Shown here: positions 43,481-52,025 of the stretch, piece by piece | How positions within the stretch are numbered: the stretch's first letter is position 1 | Layout: every line of letters begins with the position of its first letter | Assembly (NCBI GenBank): GCA_031549925.1 | Contig: JAVBPA010000042.1 | Coordinates: 1-61,647 of the forward strand | Source: JAVBPA01 sp031549925 | GTDB taxonomy: Bacteria; Bacillota; Clostridia; Oscillospirales; CAG-272 | DNA length: 61,647 bases | Direction: 5' to 3' | The notes under the pieces: generated by a model | What the model was told of the DNA's origin: nothing | The model's database searches: none | The model's input: the letters and a program-made list of their open reading frames with translations, nothing else | Position numbers and translations under genes: made by a program

Positions 43481-44404
43481 ATGGCTGAAATTACAGCAAA
43501 AGCAGTATCAGAATTACGCGCTAAAACCGGCTGCGGAATGATGGATTGCAAAAGAGCATTAAAAGAAACAGACGGCGATTTTGATGCCGCAATAAAATAT
43601 CTTCGTGAACGCGGACTTGCAGTCGCAGCAAAAAAAGCTGAAAGAATAGCTGCTGAAGGACTCGTTGCTATATTAAAAGAAGGCAGCAGCGCTGCTATGA
43701 TAGAAGTTAACTCGGAAACAGACTTTGTTGCAAGAAATGAAGATTTTCAGGGTTTTGTCAACGGACTTTTAAAAACAATATTAAAAAATCGTCCGGCAGA
43801 TATAGCTGCTTTGCTTGAAAACAAATATATAGACAGCGAATATAATGTTGAAGCTATTTTAAAAGATAAAATATTTACAATAGGTGAAAATTTAACAATC
43901 CGCCGCTTTTTAGTAGTTGACGGAACAACGAGTATTTATGTTCATGGTAAAGGTCAAGCGGGAGTTATCGTTAAATTCGCCGCTGACAGCAATGTTTCTG
44001 AAAATGAAGGTTTTGCTGAATACGCAAAAAATATCGCTTTGCAAGTTGCCGCACTGCCTTGTGAATATGTTGACAAGGAAGCAGTTCCGCAGAGTGCAAT
44101 AGATGAAGAAAAAGAAATATTAGTAAATCAAATTAAAGCGGACGAAGCAAATTCCAAAAAACCGGAAGCTATCATTGAAAAAATGGTAGTGGGTCGTCTC
44201 GGAAAATTCTATGAAGCAAAATGTCTGACAGAGCAAACATTCATTAAAGACGAAAGTATGACAGTCGGAGCATATACAGCTTCATGTGCAAAGCAATTCG
44301 GCGGTAATTTGAAAATTGAAGCCTTCTTTAAATATGAAAAAGGCGAAGGATTACAAAAACGCGAAGACAATTTTGCTGATGAAATCGCAAAAATGATTCA
44401 ATAA
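43481..44404 (+). CDS. tsf: elongation factor Ts
   Basis: A 307-aa EF-Ts with the N-terminal TAKAVSELRAKTGCGMMDCKRAL and the EF-Tu-contact motif EVNSETDFVARNEDF, both diagnostic. It exchanges GDP for GTP on EF-Tu in the cytoplasm. It follows rpsB after 39 bp with an SD GGAGG, and a strong terminator stands about 45 bp past its stop. Length and motifs are normal. Confidence 0.98.
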   Translation: MAEITAKAVSELRAKTGCGMMDCKRALKETDGDFDAAIKYLRERGLAVAAKKAERIAAEGLVAILKEGSSAAMIEVNSETDFVARNEDFQGFVNGLLKTILKNRPADIAALLENKYIDSEYNVEAILKDKIFTIGENLTIRRFLVVDGTTSIYVHGKGQAGVIVKFAADSNVSENEGFAEYAKNIALQVAALPCEYVDKEAVPQSAIDEEKEILVNQIKADEANSKKPEAIIEKMVVGRLGKFYEAKCLTEQTFIKDESMTVGAYTASCAKQFGGNLKIEAFFKYEKGEGLQKREDNFADEIAKMIQ

Positions 44405-44447
44405 TTACATTAACATTAATAAATGAAATAAGTTTCATTACAACCAA

Positions 44448-44486
44448 AAAAATTTCCGTATTTTAAAACGATACGGGAATTTTTAT
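44448..44486 (+). terminator. terminator after rpsB-tsf
   Basis: AAATTTCCGTAT (about 44450-44461) pairs with ATACGGGAATTT (about 44471-44482) with small mismatches and an A/T loop, followed by a T tract. Confidence 0.85.
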
Positions 44487-44495
44487 TTTATTTTA

Positions 44496-44524
44496 TTGCA
44501 TATTAATTATAAGTATGGTATAAT
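44496..44524 (+). promoter_or_regulatory. promoter of the SGNH-like gene and trxA
   Basis: TTGCAT (44496-44501), 17 bp, TATAAT (44519-44524), with an extended -10 TG at 44516-44517. It lies about 57 bp before the ATG at 44581. Confidence 0.7.
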
Positions 44525-44580
44525 AAGATGTATGTCACAGCTTAGTCTAAAATACTATATTTACTGAGAGAAATTATAAT

Positions 44581-45999
44581 ATGGATGAACAAATTAAAAA
44601 TCCAATAATAAAACCTTCCCGCGGACAATTATTTATTGATATAAGAAATGCACTTGGAAAAGCGTTAATTGTTTTGATTATCGCATTAGGTATATTTTTA
44701 GTATTGAATACAATGATGCAAAAATTTCTAGACAATGAAGTCGCTCAAATGCAGGAAGCAGCTAAAAAAACTTCCGCCGTTCAAGCAGCAATAGAAAATG
44801 CGGAGAATGAAGAAGAAAAGAAAGAATTGCTATACCAGCTTCAATTGACAAAGCTTGAACAAATGGAAGCTTTCTATCAGCAATATAAAAACCGTTGGTC
44901 TTATCATGATTACGGACAGTTTTATGAAGTATTTGAACAAGTTTACAGCGCTGACACTATAATAATAGGTACATCACACGCTACACACGGCATAAACCCC
45001 AAGTATTTAGATGAAGCAAATGAAGGACATAGTTTTTATAATTTCGCACTTAACGGATCAAATCCTACATATTATGTAAATTGGTACGATATAGCTTTTG
45101 AAGAAGCGGATTATCCCCAACCTAAAAATATTATTATGTGCGTTGATTGGTTTATGTTTGATGACGGCTGGCTTTGGAGAAATATATTTTATGATACAAC
45201 CCAGGACAAACCTGTGGATATTATGCGTAAAATAGAAAAATCAAAACCTGTCACATCAAATTCTAAAACAAATACAGGAATAAGCGACGCGGTTTCCGCC
45301 GCTATAAACAGCACTTTAAGCGGAAATAGTACGGAACAAACTACAGAAGATAATATACCGATTTGGGATATCAGCGCTCATTTGGATAAAACTTTTACTG
45401 TATTGTTTAATAAAATTCCTTTAATTTATTCACGTGACAGAATATTTGAAGTTTTCGGAAGCTTTTTCAAAACAAAAGAAGCTGAAAAACCAACAGAAGA
45501 AACAACAATTGCTGAAACCGTTCAATCCGAAACACCAAATAAAAAAGAAGAAAAAGAATATAAACTTCCGGTATATAAGCATGAATATTTGATAGATGGT
45601 TCGGGATTTGTAACAAGTGAATTTTACAAAGGATTTATTCCTTGGGAAGCTTATTACAACGGAAGTCCTACAGGAGCTTGGGCTAATGACAATCCGAAAC
45701 AAAAAACAGATTTTACAAAACTGATTAAACTATTCCAGGCATCAGATATTAATTTGGTATTTGTTTTAGTTCCGGAATATATTCCAGGAAGAGATGCTCC
45801 GCAATTTGAAGAAAAGCTTGAATATTTAACGCAAACAGCGGAAAAATATAATATACCGTTTTTAAATTATAACGAATCCAAATATTCTGATATAAACGAA
45901 AATTATCAATATTATTCTGACTGGGGTCATTTGAACACAAACGGAGCTGCTGAGTTTTCAAAACTTTTAGGCGAAGATCTCGTTCAGTATTTAAAATAG
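44581..45999 (+). CDS. membrane-anchored SGNH-fold protein (DltD/AlgX-like)
   Basis: A 472-aa protein with a cytoplasmic start, one membrane helix (about 26-45), a Glu/Lys-rich coil, then an extracytoplasmic domain. Two motifs fit the SGNH hydrolase fold: the nucleophile block IIGTSHATHGINP (about 130) and the C-terminal SDWGHLNTNGAAEF, which supplies the D-x-x-H pair. DltD and AlgX-like enzymes of this kind move acyl groups on cell-wall polymers. The middle has a Thr/Glu-rich insert (about 295-335), probably flexible. It is 13 bp upstream of trxA. The acyl substrate is unknown. Confidence 0.75.
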   Translation: MDEQIKNPIIKPSRGQLFIDIRNALGKALIVLIIALGIFLVLNTMMQKFLDNEVAQMQEAAKKTSAVQAAIENAENEEEKKELLYQLQLTKLEQMEAFYQQYKNRWSYHDYGQFYEVFEQVYSADTIIIGTSHATHGINPKYLDEANEGHSFYNFALNGSNPTYYVNWYDIAFEEADYPQPKNIIMCVDWFMFDDGWLWRNIFYDTTQDKPVDIMRKIEKSKPVTSNSKTNTGISDAVSAAINSTLSGNSTEQTTEDNIPIWDISAHLDKTFTVLFNKIPLIYSRDRIFEVFGSFFKTKEAEKPTEETTIAETVQSETPNKKEEKEYKLPVYKHEYLIDGSGFVTSEFYKGFIPWEAYYNGSPTGAWANDNPKQKTDFTKLIKLFQASDINLVFVLVPEYIPGRDAPQFEEKLEYLTQTAEKYNIPFLNYNESKYSDINENYQYYSDWGHLNTNGAAEFSKLLGEDLVQYLK

Positions 46000-46012
46000 G
46001 AGTGATATAAAA

Positions 46013-46321
46013 ATGTCTGTTATACAAATAACAAAAGATAATTTTGACGAAGAAGTTATAAAATCCGATATCCCGGTACTCATTGATTTTTGGGCTGAAT
46101 GGTGCGGGCCTTGCAGAATGGTTTCTCCGATAGTGGATGAAATAGCAGATGAAGTTACCGATAAAAAAATTTGTAAAATAAATGTCGATGAAGAACCTGA
46201 ACTCGCACAATCTTTCAATGTGATGAGTATACCTACTTTGATTGTAGTAAAAGACGGGCAGATAGTAAACAAGGCCGTCGGAGCCAGACAAAAGAAAGCA
46301 ATACTTAGTTTATTTGATTAA
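46013..46321 (+). CDS. trxA: thioredoxin
   Basis: A 102-aa thioredoxin with the active site WAEWCGPCRMVSP, the cis-Pro motif SIPTLIV and the usual length. It reduces disulfides in cytoplasmic proteins. It is cotranscribed with the SGNH-like gene and followed by a strong terminator. Confidence 0.97.
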   Translation: MSVIQITKDNFDEEVIKSDIPVLIDFWAEWCGPCRMVSPIVDEIADEVTDKKICKINVDEEPELAQSFNVMSIPTLIVVKDGQIVNKAVGARQKKAILSLFD

Positions 46322-46329
46322 AAATATAT

Positions 46330-46390
46330 AAATCCTTTTCGTACAAGCCGCATTTTTATAGTTTAATGCAGCAGCGGAAAGGATTTTTTT
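46330..46390 (+). terminator. terminator after trxA
   Basis: AAATCCTTT (from 46330) pairs with AAAGGATTT (46378-46386), followed by TTTT. A nested CCGC/GCGG hairpin lies within the loop. Confidence 0.82.
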
Positions 46391-46448
46391 GATTATAATT
46401 AATTATAAATTATAAATTTTGTTTATTATTAAAAAGGAGTAAAGAACA

Positions 46449-47561
46449 ATGCCGGATATGATTAAACATAACCGAAATGATTTACTGCGCGGAATGTGCG
46501 AGCAAATACATGATTTTAACCGACAGCGCAAACACGGTCTTGATATTGTATATAAAAAACTGCGGGAATTGAATGTATATTCTTTCAGGGCTTGGATGCA
46601 TCACGATTATATTCTTGAAGATTATAAAACAATCGACCGCAGCGGTGCGGATTATTTTCATAATATATATGCATCGCTTCATAAATGCGGTATACTTCAT
46701 ATTACTGTTATGAGTCATTATTGGTTTTTGGACGATCCAGCAGCACGCGGAAAAACTTGCATGGCTGCTCCTGAACGGGATATGAAAAAAGGAAGTAAAT
46801 ATTTAAAATTTCTTGATATGTTTGAAAAATCATGGGAAACAATAGCTCTTGAATTTCCTTACATAAAATATTGGGAAATCGGAAATGAACTAAATCACGA
46901 TACATTTTTATATCCGGTTAAAAGATTATACGACAAAAAATCGGCTCTGTTTACGCATGAAGAAAAAATATCGATTATGACTGATATGATGTTCCGCGCA
47001 TACAGAGGGATTAAATCAGCTATTCCGTGTTCGGTTGTAGTCATGCCTGGTTTGGCTCCCGCAATGGCTCTTGAAACCGGATATATAAATACATCTCTTG
47101 AATATATTTATAAAAATATTGAAAGCGGCGAATACGGTTCAAAAAATCCTGACGACTTTTTTGATATATTATGCTGGCATCCCTATTGTCCTTATAATAT
47201 GCCCGCACAGGAATGGAAAAAATATAACGATGATATTTATAAAACTGTAATTTTACATAACGACGCCCGTAGTTTTAATGAAGGAAAAAAAGTATATTTG
47301 ACAGAATTCGGTTTTTCCGATTTTGGAAATGAAGATATTGACAGCTATTTAGCTTCTGCCGCTATAGAAAAATACCGTCTTGTACGCTCCGATATGCCCT
47401 ATATAGACATAATTCATGCTTTTCGTTTATTTGACGATTACGCGGCTTATCATTGGGGCGGAAACAATGAAAAATATTTTGGTTTTTATCGTGATGTTGT
47501 ACAGGGATGTAAAATTAAAGAACGCGGAAAAGCTTTATTGGAATATTACAATGAAAAATAA
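46449..47561 (+). CDS. clan GH-A glycoside hydrolase (retaining)
   Basis: A 370-aa TIM-barrel enzyme without a signal peptide. The acid/base glutamate is Glu147 in WEIGNELNHD and the nucleophile is Glu286 in VYLTEFGFSD, the pair at strands 4 and 7 that defines clan GH-A. A strand CWHPYCPYN lies between. It resembles GH39- and GH5-like enzymes but I cannot place a family. It has its own SD (AAAGGAG) and stands alone between trxA and the convergent DegT genes, with no terminator seen after it. Confidence 0.78.
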   Translation: MPDMIKHNRNDLLRGMCEQIHDFNRQRKHGLDIVYKKLRELNVYSFRAWMHHDYILEDYKTIDRSGADYFHNIYASLHKCGILHITVMSHYWFLDDPAARGKTCMAAPERDMKKGSKYLKFLDMFEKSWETIALEFPYIKYWEIGNELNHDTFLYPVKRLYDKKSALFTHEEKISIMTDMMFRAYRGIKSAIPCSVVVMPGLAPAMALETGYINTSLEYIYKNIESGEYGSKNPDDFFDILCWHPYCPYNMPAQEWKKYNDDIYKTVILHNDARSFNEGKKVYLTEFGFSDFGNEDIDSYLASAAIEKYRLVRSDMPYIDIIHAFRLFDDYAAYHWGGNNEKYFGFYRDVVQGCKIKERGKALLEYYNEK

Positions 47562-47615
47562 ATATATTTATCGGATATTATTTTTGATGAAGTTTACTTC
47601 CGATTAAGTTTACTT

Positions 47616-48341
47616 CTAACTAAAAATTTCCATTTCCGAATTATTAACTAAAACAGGAGAAATTTTTATTGAGTCGAAATCCCCGTTGTTAACATAATGT
47701 GAGATAACAGCTGCTTCCCATTCTGTAATTCTAAAGTCACCGCCAAGCAAAGCTTGATTGTAAATTCCGGCACCTTCGCCGACCGGATGCCCGCAATGAT
47801 GGTACGAAAAAGCAAGACAATATGCTTTATAATCGTTTGTTATAACCGCACCGCACGAACCGCATACAGGAGCTAAGTTACAAAACGAAGCATATATACC
47901 TTCCTTTTTGGTCAGTTTTAAATTATATCCCGCGTTTTCGATTATAGGTATATTATTTTTTATACAAATTGGAGATATAATATCGATATTATAATCACAG
48001 ACAACCGCTGCCTTGACATTTCCGCTTTCAATAGCGGATTCGGCTTTTGATATGTCAATATATTTCCCATCACCGCAAAAAATCGGTGTTGCTCCCACTG
48101 CCGCTATGGTCATTGCTTCATTAAAATAACTAGCATTAGCACATATTACATTGTCTCCGTATGATATTTCAAGTGATCGCAATAATACTTCAAAAGCCGC
48201 AGAATCCGAAATCAAAGCAAGCGCGTATTTTGATTTAGCATATTCCGCGATATCTTCTCCGGCTTTCATCATATACGGTCCTATTGTACCCCAAACACCG
48301 CTTTGTGTTATATTTTTTAATTCTATGTATATATCTTTCAT
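47616..48341 (-). CDS. truncated DegT-family protein lacking the PLP lysine (probable pseudoenzyme)
   Basis: A 241-aa relative of the DegT/DnrJ/EryC1/StrS fold, about 150 aa shorter than the family norm. It keeps the fold's outline: the early IAEYAKSKYALALISDSAAFEVLL, the VICANASYFNEAMTIAAVGATPIF block, and ASFCNLAPVCGSCGAVITND, which corresponds to the segment that carries the PLP lysine. Here that position is not Lys (about Leu156), and the PLP-nitrogen Asp is Asn136 (IIENAG). It therefore cannot form the usual Schiff base. The gene starts 23 bp after the intact DegT gene, so it may be a regulatory or structural partner, or a decaying copy. Confidence 0.8.
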   Translation of the reverse strand: MKDIYIELKNITQSGVWGTIGPYMMKAGEDIAEYAKSKYALALISDSAAFEVLLRSLEISYGDNVICANASYFNEAMTIAAVGATPIFCGDGKYIDISKAESAIESGNVKAAVVCDYNIDIISPICIKNNIPIIENAGYNLKLTKKEGIYASFCNLAPVCGSCGAVITNDYKAYCLAFSYHHCGHPVGEGAGIYNQALLGGDFRITEWEAAVISHYVNNGDFDSIKISPVLVNNSEMEIFS

Positions 48342-48364
48342 ATCTTCTATTCTTACCTTTATTT

Positions 48365-49561
48365 TTATTTTCCGGATAATTCGCTGATATTTTGATATAT
48401 TTTATCAAAGATACAACAAATTGATTTTATACTTTCTTCATTTCCGAGTAAACACGACTGATACAGCCAAGCACCTTCTTCATAGGAGGCTCTTTCGCAT
48501 TCCGAAAGAGGCTTTCTATCAATATCACCGCATATTCGTTTTACAATATCCGTATTCAAACAAGGAGCGGTATATAAAGGCGTATAACCTCCGCTTAGGG
48601 GTAAACCTTCGGCATTAACGGCTGCTATTAATGTTTCGCGCTTAATGTTATGTTCGGCTAAATAATTTTTATTAAAACGCATTATATACAAATGATATGC
48701 GTTAACTGTTATGCGTTCATCGTAATCGTGAGGATATATATATTCGGTAGTTTTAAAATATTGAGTTAAATAATTTGCTTTAACGGAACGTTTTTGTATT
48801 TCAAATTTTAATTTATTCAATTGGTTTAAAAGTATAGCCGCAGAATATTCATTCATTTTATAATTTCGTACCGGAAAAACAATCTTACCGTCTTTTATTC
48901 CGTGATTTAATATGGAATTTATATTTTTATATAAATCATCATTATTGGTTGTAATTATACCTCCTTCCCCCCCGGTCAAATTTTTGGAATTTTGGCAGCT
49001 GAATGATGATGCTATTCCATATGATGCTATACTCTTCCCTTTCCATTGCGCGCCCACGGCCTGAGCAGCATCATTTATCAAATGTATTTTATGTTTTTTG
49101 CAAATCAATTCAAGCTCGTCTATATTTACTGGACGACCGGCAACAGAAACCGCGATTATAGCTTTAGTTTTCGGAGTGATTTTATTTTCAGCCGAAACAG
49201 GTGATATATTATAACTTCCGCGTTCAATGTCCGCAAATACAGGAGTAGCTCCGGCAAAAATTACAGATGAAAGTGTAGCGATAAAGGTATATGGAGGAAG
49301 AATAACTTCATCCCCTTTTCCGATATTTAAAGCCCGTAATATTAATTCTAAACTGACAGTTCCGTTTGAAACGGCTATACAATGACGGACTCCGCAATAT
49401 CTTGAAAAATTTTTTTCAAATAACTCCGTATAGTATCCATCACTATATTTTTTATCGAAAACTTCCATAACAGAATTAATTTCATCTTTACAAATTACCG
49501 GCCATTCGGTGAAAGGACCGCATCCGGCTGCCTTTCCCCCGTATAATGCAAGTTTTGACAT
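48365..49561 (-). CDS. DegT/DnrJ/EryC1/StrS-family PLP aminotransferase
   Basis: ATG 49561 has GGAG 6 nt upstream and is chosen over the ATG at 49573, giving 398 aa (start SKLALYGGKAAGCGPF). The enzyme has VSNGTVSLELILRALNIGKGDEV, PPYTFIATLSSVIFAGATPVFADI, Asp164 (LINDAAQA) and the Schiff-base Lys193 in SFSCQNSKNLTGGEGG. These sugar aminotransferases act on nucleotide keto sugars or in related amino-sugar pathways. The sugar kinase gene is directly upstream and a lysine-less relative is downstream. The substrate is unknown. Confidence 0.9.
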   Translation of the reverse strand: MSKLALYGGKAAGCGPFTEWPVICKDEINSVMEVFDKKYSDGYYTELFEKNFSRYCGVRHCIAVSNGTVSLELILRALNIGKGDEVILPPYTFIATLSSVIFAGATPVFADIERGSYNISPVSAENKITPKTKAIIAVSVAGRPVNIDELELICKKHKIHLINDAAQAVGAQWKGKSIASYGIASSFSCQNSKNLTGGEGGIITTNNDDLYKNINSILNHGIKDGKIVFPVRNYKMNEYSAAILLNQLNKLKFEIQKRSVKANYLTQYFKTTEYIYPHDYDERITVNAYHLYIMRFNKNYLAEHNIKRETLIAAVNAEGLPLSGGYTPLYTAPCLNTDIVKRICGDIDRKPLSECERASYEEGAWLYQSCLLGNEESIKSICCIFDKIYQNISELSGK

Positions 49562-49573
49562 TTCATTCTCCAT

Positions 49574-50548
49574 TTATATTTTTTTATTTAGTTGATTTAA
49601 TTGATTTAACTGATTTAGTTGATTCAACGCATATAAAGCAGCCGCTTTTTCGGGTAAAATATCCGGAATTTTTATAGTCAAATATGGGTAAATTGATAAT
49701 AATTTTTTTGTAAAATATTCTCTTATTATTTTATTTTGTTGAAATACGCTGCCGTATATTCCAAAAACTAATTCTTCATTACCTGATTTTGATATCAAAG
49801 ATAAAGCGTATCTCAGTAATATTTCCGCTGTTTCATTTAATATATCAATCGATATTTTATCACCCTTTTCAGCACAAGTATCTACAGCATAAGCGAATTT
49901 TGATATCGGATAATCCTGTTTTTTTTCACCGTATACAACAGATATCAACTGTCTTACATCAGTTATATTAAAATAATTTTTTATTTCTTCAATTAATAAT
50001 GTATAGGGTCCTACGGAATCAAAACAACGCAAAGCGGCGCGAATCCCGCTTAAAGCTATATAAAAACCGCTTCCTTCATCCAAATTCAACGATTGACCCC
50101 ATCCGTTTACAACATTAATATTTCCGTTTTTATCACAGCATATTCCCATACAGCCTGTTCCGCTGATTATCAAAGCACCCGCTTTACCTAATGTTAAGCC
50201 GTACAGAGTCATAAAAGCATCGCTTTTTTGAAATATTTTTGTTTCATCATTTAATATTCCGCTGCTTTTTATTCCGCATATAAAATCGTTTGTGTTCGAA
50301 ATAGGATATAAATCGTCAATTGAAGGATCTCCTATTCCAGCTGCTGCGATTTTGTTTCCCGGAAATATATTTTTTATTTCGTTTAATATTGATAAAAAAT
50401 TATACAGTGATTTTTCGATACCAATGTAATTATAATTAATAGCTCCGCCGTAACATTTATATAATTCATTACCATTTATATCGATACATGAAACCGCCGT
50501 TTTAGTTCCTCCGCCGTCAATACCCAAATAAATACATTTATCAGACAT
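49574..50548 (-). CDS. BadF/BadG/BcrA/BcrD-family sugar kinase (N-acetylglucosamine-kinase-like)
   Basis: A 324-aa kinase of the ASKHA fold, with IYLGIDGGGTKTAVSCID (phosphate 1), ALIISGTGCMGICC (phosphate 2) and GWGQSLNLDEGSGFYIALSGIRAALR, typical of the GlcNAc-kinase-like members of the BadF family. It probably phosphorylates an N-acetylhexosamine or similar sugar. The C-terminus ends in an Asn-Gln-Leu repeat (LNQ units) coded by a 9-bp DNA repeat, probably recent slippage. It is the first gene of a minus-strand operon with the DegT pair, divergent from the ceramidase-like gene. Confidence 0.85.
   Translation of the reverse strand: MSDKCIYLGIDGGGTKTAVSCIDINGNELYKCYGGAINYNYIGIEKSLYNFLSILNEIKNIFPGNKIAAAGIGDPSIDDLYPISNTNDFICGIKSSGILNDETKIFQKSDAFMTLYGLTLGKAGALIISGTGCMGICCDKNGNINVVNGWGQSLNLDEGSGFYIALSGIRAALRCFDSVGPYTLLIEEIKNYFNITDVRQLISVVYGEKKQDYPISKFAYAVDTCAEKGDKISIDILNETAEILLRYALSLISKSGNEELVFGIYGSVFQQNKIIREYFTKKLLSIYPYLTIKIPDILPEKAAALYALNQLNQLNQLNQLNKKI
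49586..49627 (-). repeat. 9-bp tandem repeat in the kinase C-terminus
   Basis: About 4.7 copies of a 9-bp unit (Leu-Asn-Gln codons with silent changes) code for the last LNQ repeats of the kinase. The units differ at third positions, so they are not all recent. Copy-number change would alter only the tail, since 9 bp keeps the frame. Confidence 0.75.
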
Positions 50549-50583
50549 TAATAACTCCGCTTAATATTTTATAAATTATTAAA

Positions 50584-50611
50584 ATTATAATATCAATATA
50601 AAAAATGTCAA
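50584..50611 (-). promoter_or_regulatory. promoter of the kinase-DegT operon
   Basis: Minus strand TTGACA (50606-50611), 16 bp, TATAAT (50584-50589), about 35 bp before the kinase ATG at 50548. Confidence 0.72.
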
Positions 50612-50639
50612 TATGTATTGATAAAATAAAAATAAAGCG

Positions 50640-50668
50640 TTGACAAACACATAATATAGCTATATCAT
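50640..50668 (+). promoter_or_regulatory. promoter of the ceramidase-like / aldolase operon
   Basis: TTGACA (50640-50645), 17 bp, TATCAT (50663-50668), about 32 bp before the ceramidase-like ATG. The two divergent promoters are only about 28 bp apart, so one regulator could control both. Confidence 0.75.
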
Positions 50669-50700
50669 AAGTTAAATGAAAATATAAAAGGAGAATCGCA

Positions 50701-52020
50701 ATGTTAAAATGCGGTTTTGCACAAAACGAAATAACTCCTCCTGATAATTTATACAGTTATCTTGATGGTTATGGTTTTCGTCTGAATCCCGCTTCCGGTA
50801 TACATGATCCGCTTTATGTTAAAGCTTGTGTATTTGATGACGGAAATAATAAATTTGTTATAGTTTCTTTTGATATTTGCGGAATGGATAAAAAGCTTTA
50901 TAATATCATAATGTCTCATATAAAAAGGATAACCGGTTATGATTCTGATTTTATAGTACTTTGTTCGATTCATACACACGCGGGACCGGCTTGCGGGGTA
51001 CTTGCCGAATTACCTTTTAATCATGACTATTGGAATTATACCGGTCAATTGGCTGCGCAAACAATTTTACAGGCATTCAGCAATTTATCTGCGGGGACTT
51101 TCCGATGCGGATATTCTGATTTAATACTGGATAGCGCATATAACCGCCGCGGAAGAGAAATTATCGACCGCCGTATTCAAGTAGCAGCATTTTTTAATGA
51201 TAATAATGATTTAAAAGGCGTCATTTCATCCGCTTCATGTCATCCAGTTATATGGACAGCTATGACATATTCCGCTGATTATCCGTCTGTTTTATCTAAA
51301 ATCGCATTAAACACATGGGGCGCTGATATAACTGTAATGTTTTTATTATCAAGAGCGGCGGATATTGATCCTTTTTTTAATGACGATTTATCGCCGGACG
51401 AACGTATTTCAAAATTAGGCGGAGAATTAGCTTGCGCAGTTATATCAAAAACAAAAGAACTTCAAAAAAGTAATGATGTTTTAGTACAAAATATCAAATA
51501 CGCGAAAGAAATAATTAATGTTCCCGTAAAACCTTTTCCCCAAACCGATAAATTAACGGAAACAATAAAAAGCATATCCGATACATATTATCAAAAAGAT
51601 TTTAATTTACATGAAAAACATTATGCTTTACGGGAATTGCGGTATCATGAGATGTTACTTGATTTAAAGGAATCAAATTGCGATGAATCCTTAGCCTCCG
51701 TTATACAAATATTAAAAATACAATCCGGTGAAGGATTAAACGATATACTATTTACTTTCTTACCGTATGAAGTTCTAACACAAACAGGTAATACCATAGA
51801 AGCGAATTTTATAAATAAAGGCTATAGATCCGGAAATGTATTTGTTGTAGGATGGGCAAATTATGTAATGTCATATCTTCCTCCGCCGGAAGAATTTCCA
51901 TTCGGCAGATATGAAGTTGAGGGAGCTAACCATTGGTACATGCTACCCCCGTACAGCGAGGAAAGCGAACCTTTTGTAATAAATAAAATAATGGAATTAT
52001 CAAAGAAATTGGAGAATTAA
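50701..52020 (+). CDS. neutral/alkaline ceramidase-like protein
   Basis: A 439-aa protein with the pattern of the N-terminal domain of neutral/alkaline non-lysosomal ceramidases: CGFAQNEITPP at the start, DPLYVKACVFDDG, FVIVSFDICGMDK, CSIHTHAGPACG (zinc-site His) and SASCHPVIWTA. The family are zinc amidohydrolases that cleave fatty-acid amides. There is no signal peptide, so it acts in the cytoplasm, and the eukaryote-type C-terminal domain is absent. The substrate could be an acylated amino compound other than ceramide. SD AAAGGAG precedes ATG 50701. The aldolase-like gene starts 5 bp after its stop. Confidence 0.82.
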   Translation: MLKCGFAQNEITPPDNLYSYLDGYGFRLNPASGIHDPLYVKACVFDDGNNKFVIVSFDICGMDKKLYNIIMSHIKRITGYDSDFIVLCSIHTHAGPACGVLAELPFNHDYWNYTGQLAAQTILQAFSNLSAGTFRCGYSDLILDSAYNRRGREIIDRRIQVAAFFNDNNDLKGVISSASCHPVIWTAMTYSADYPSVLSKIALNTWGADITVMFLLSRAADIDPFFNDDLSPDERISKLGGELACAVISKTKELQKSNDVLVQNIKYAKEIINVPVKPFPQTDKLTETIKSISDTYYQKDFNLHEKHYALRELRYHEMLLDLKESNCDESLASVIQILKIQSGEGLNDILFTFLPYEVLTQTGNTIEANFINKGYRSGNVFVVGWANYVMSYLPPPEEFPFGRYEVEGANHWYMLPPYSEESEPFVINKIMELSKKLEN

Positions 52021-52025
52021 TAACG

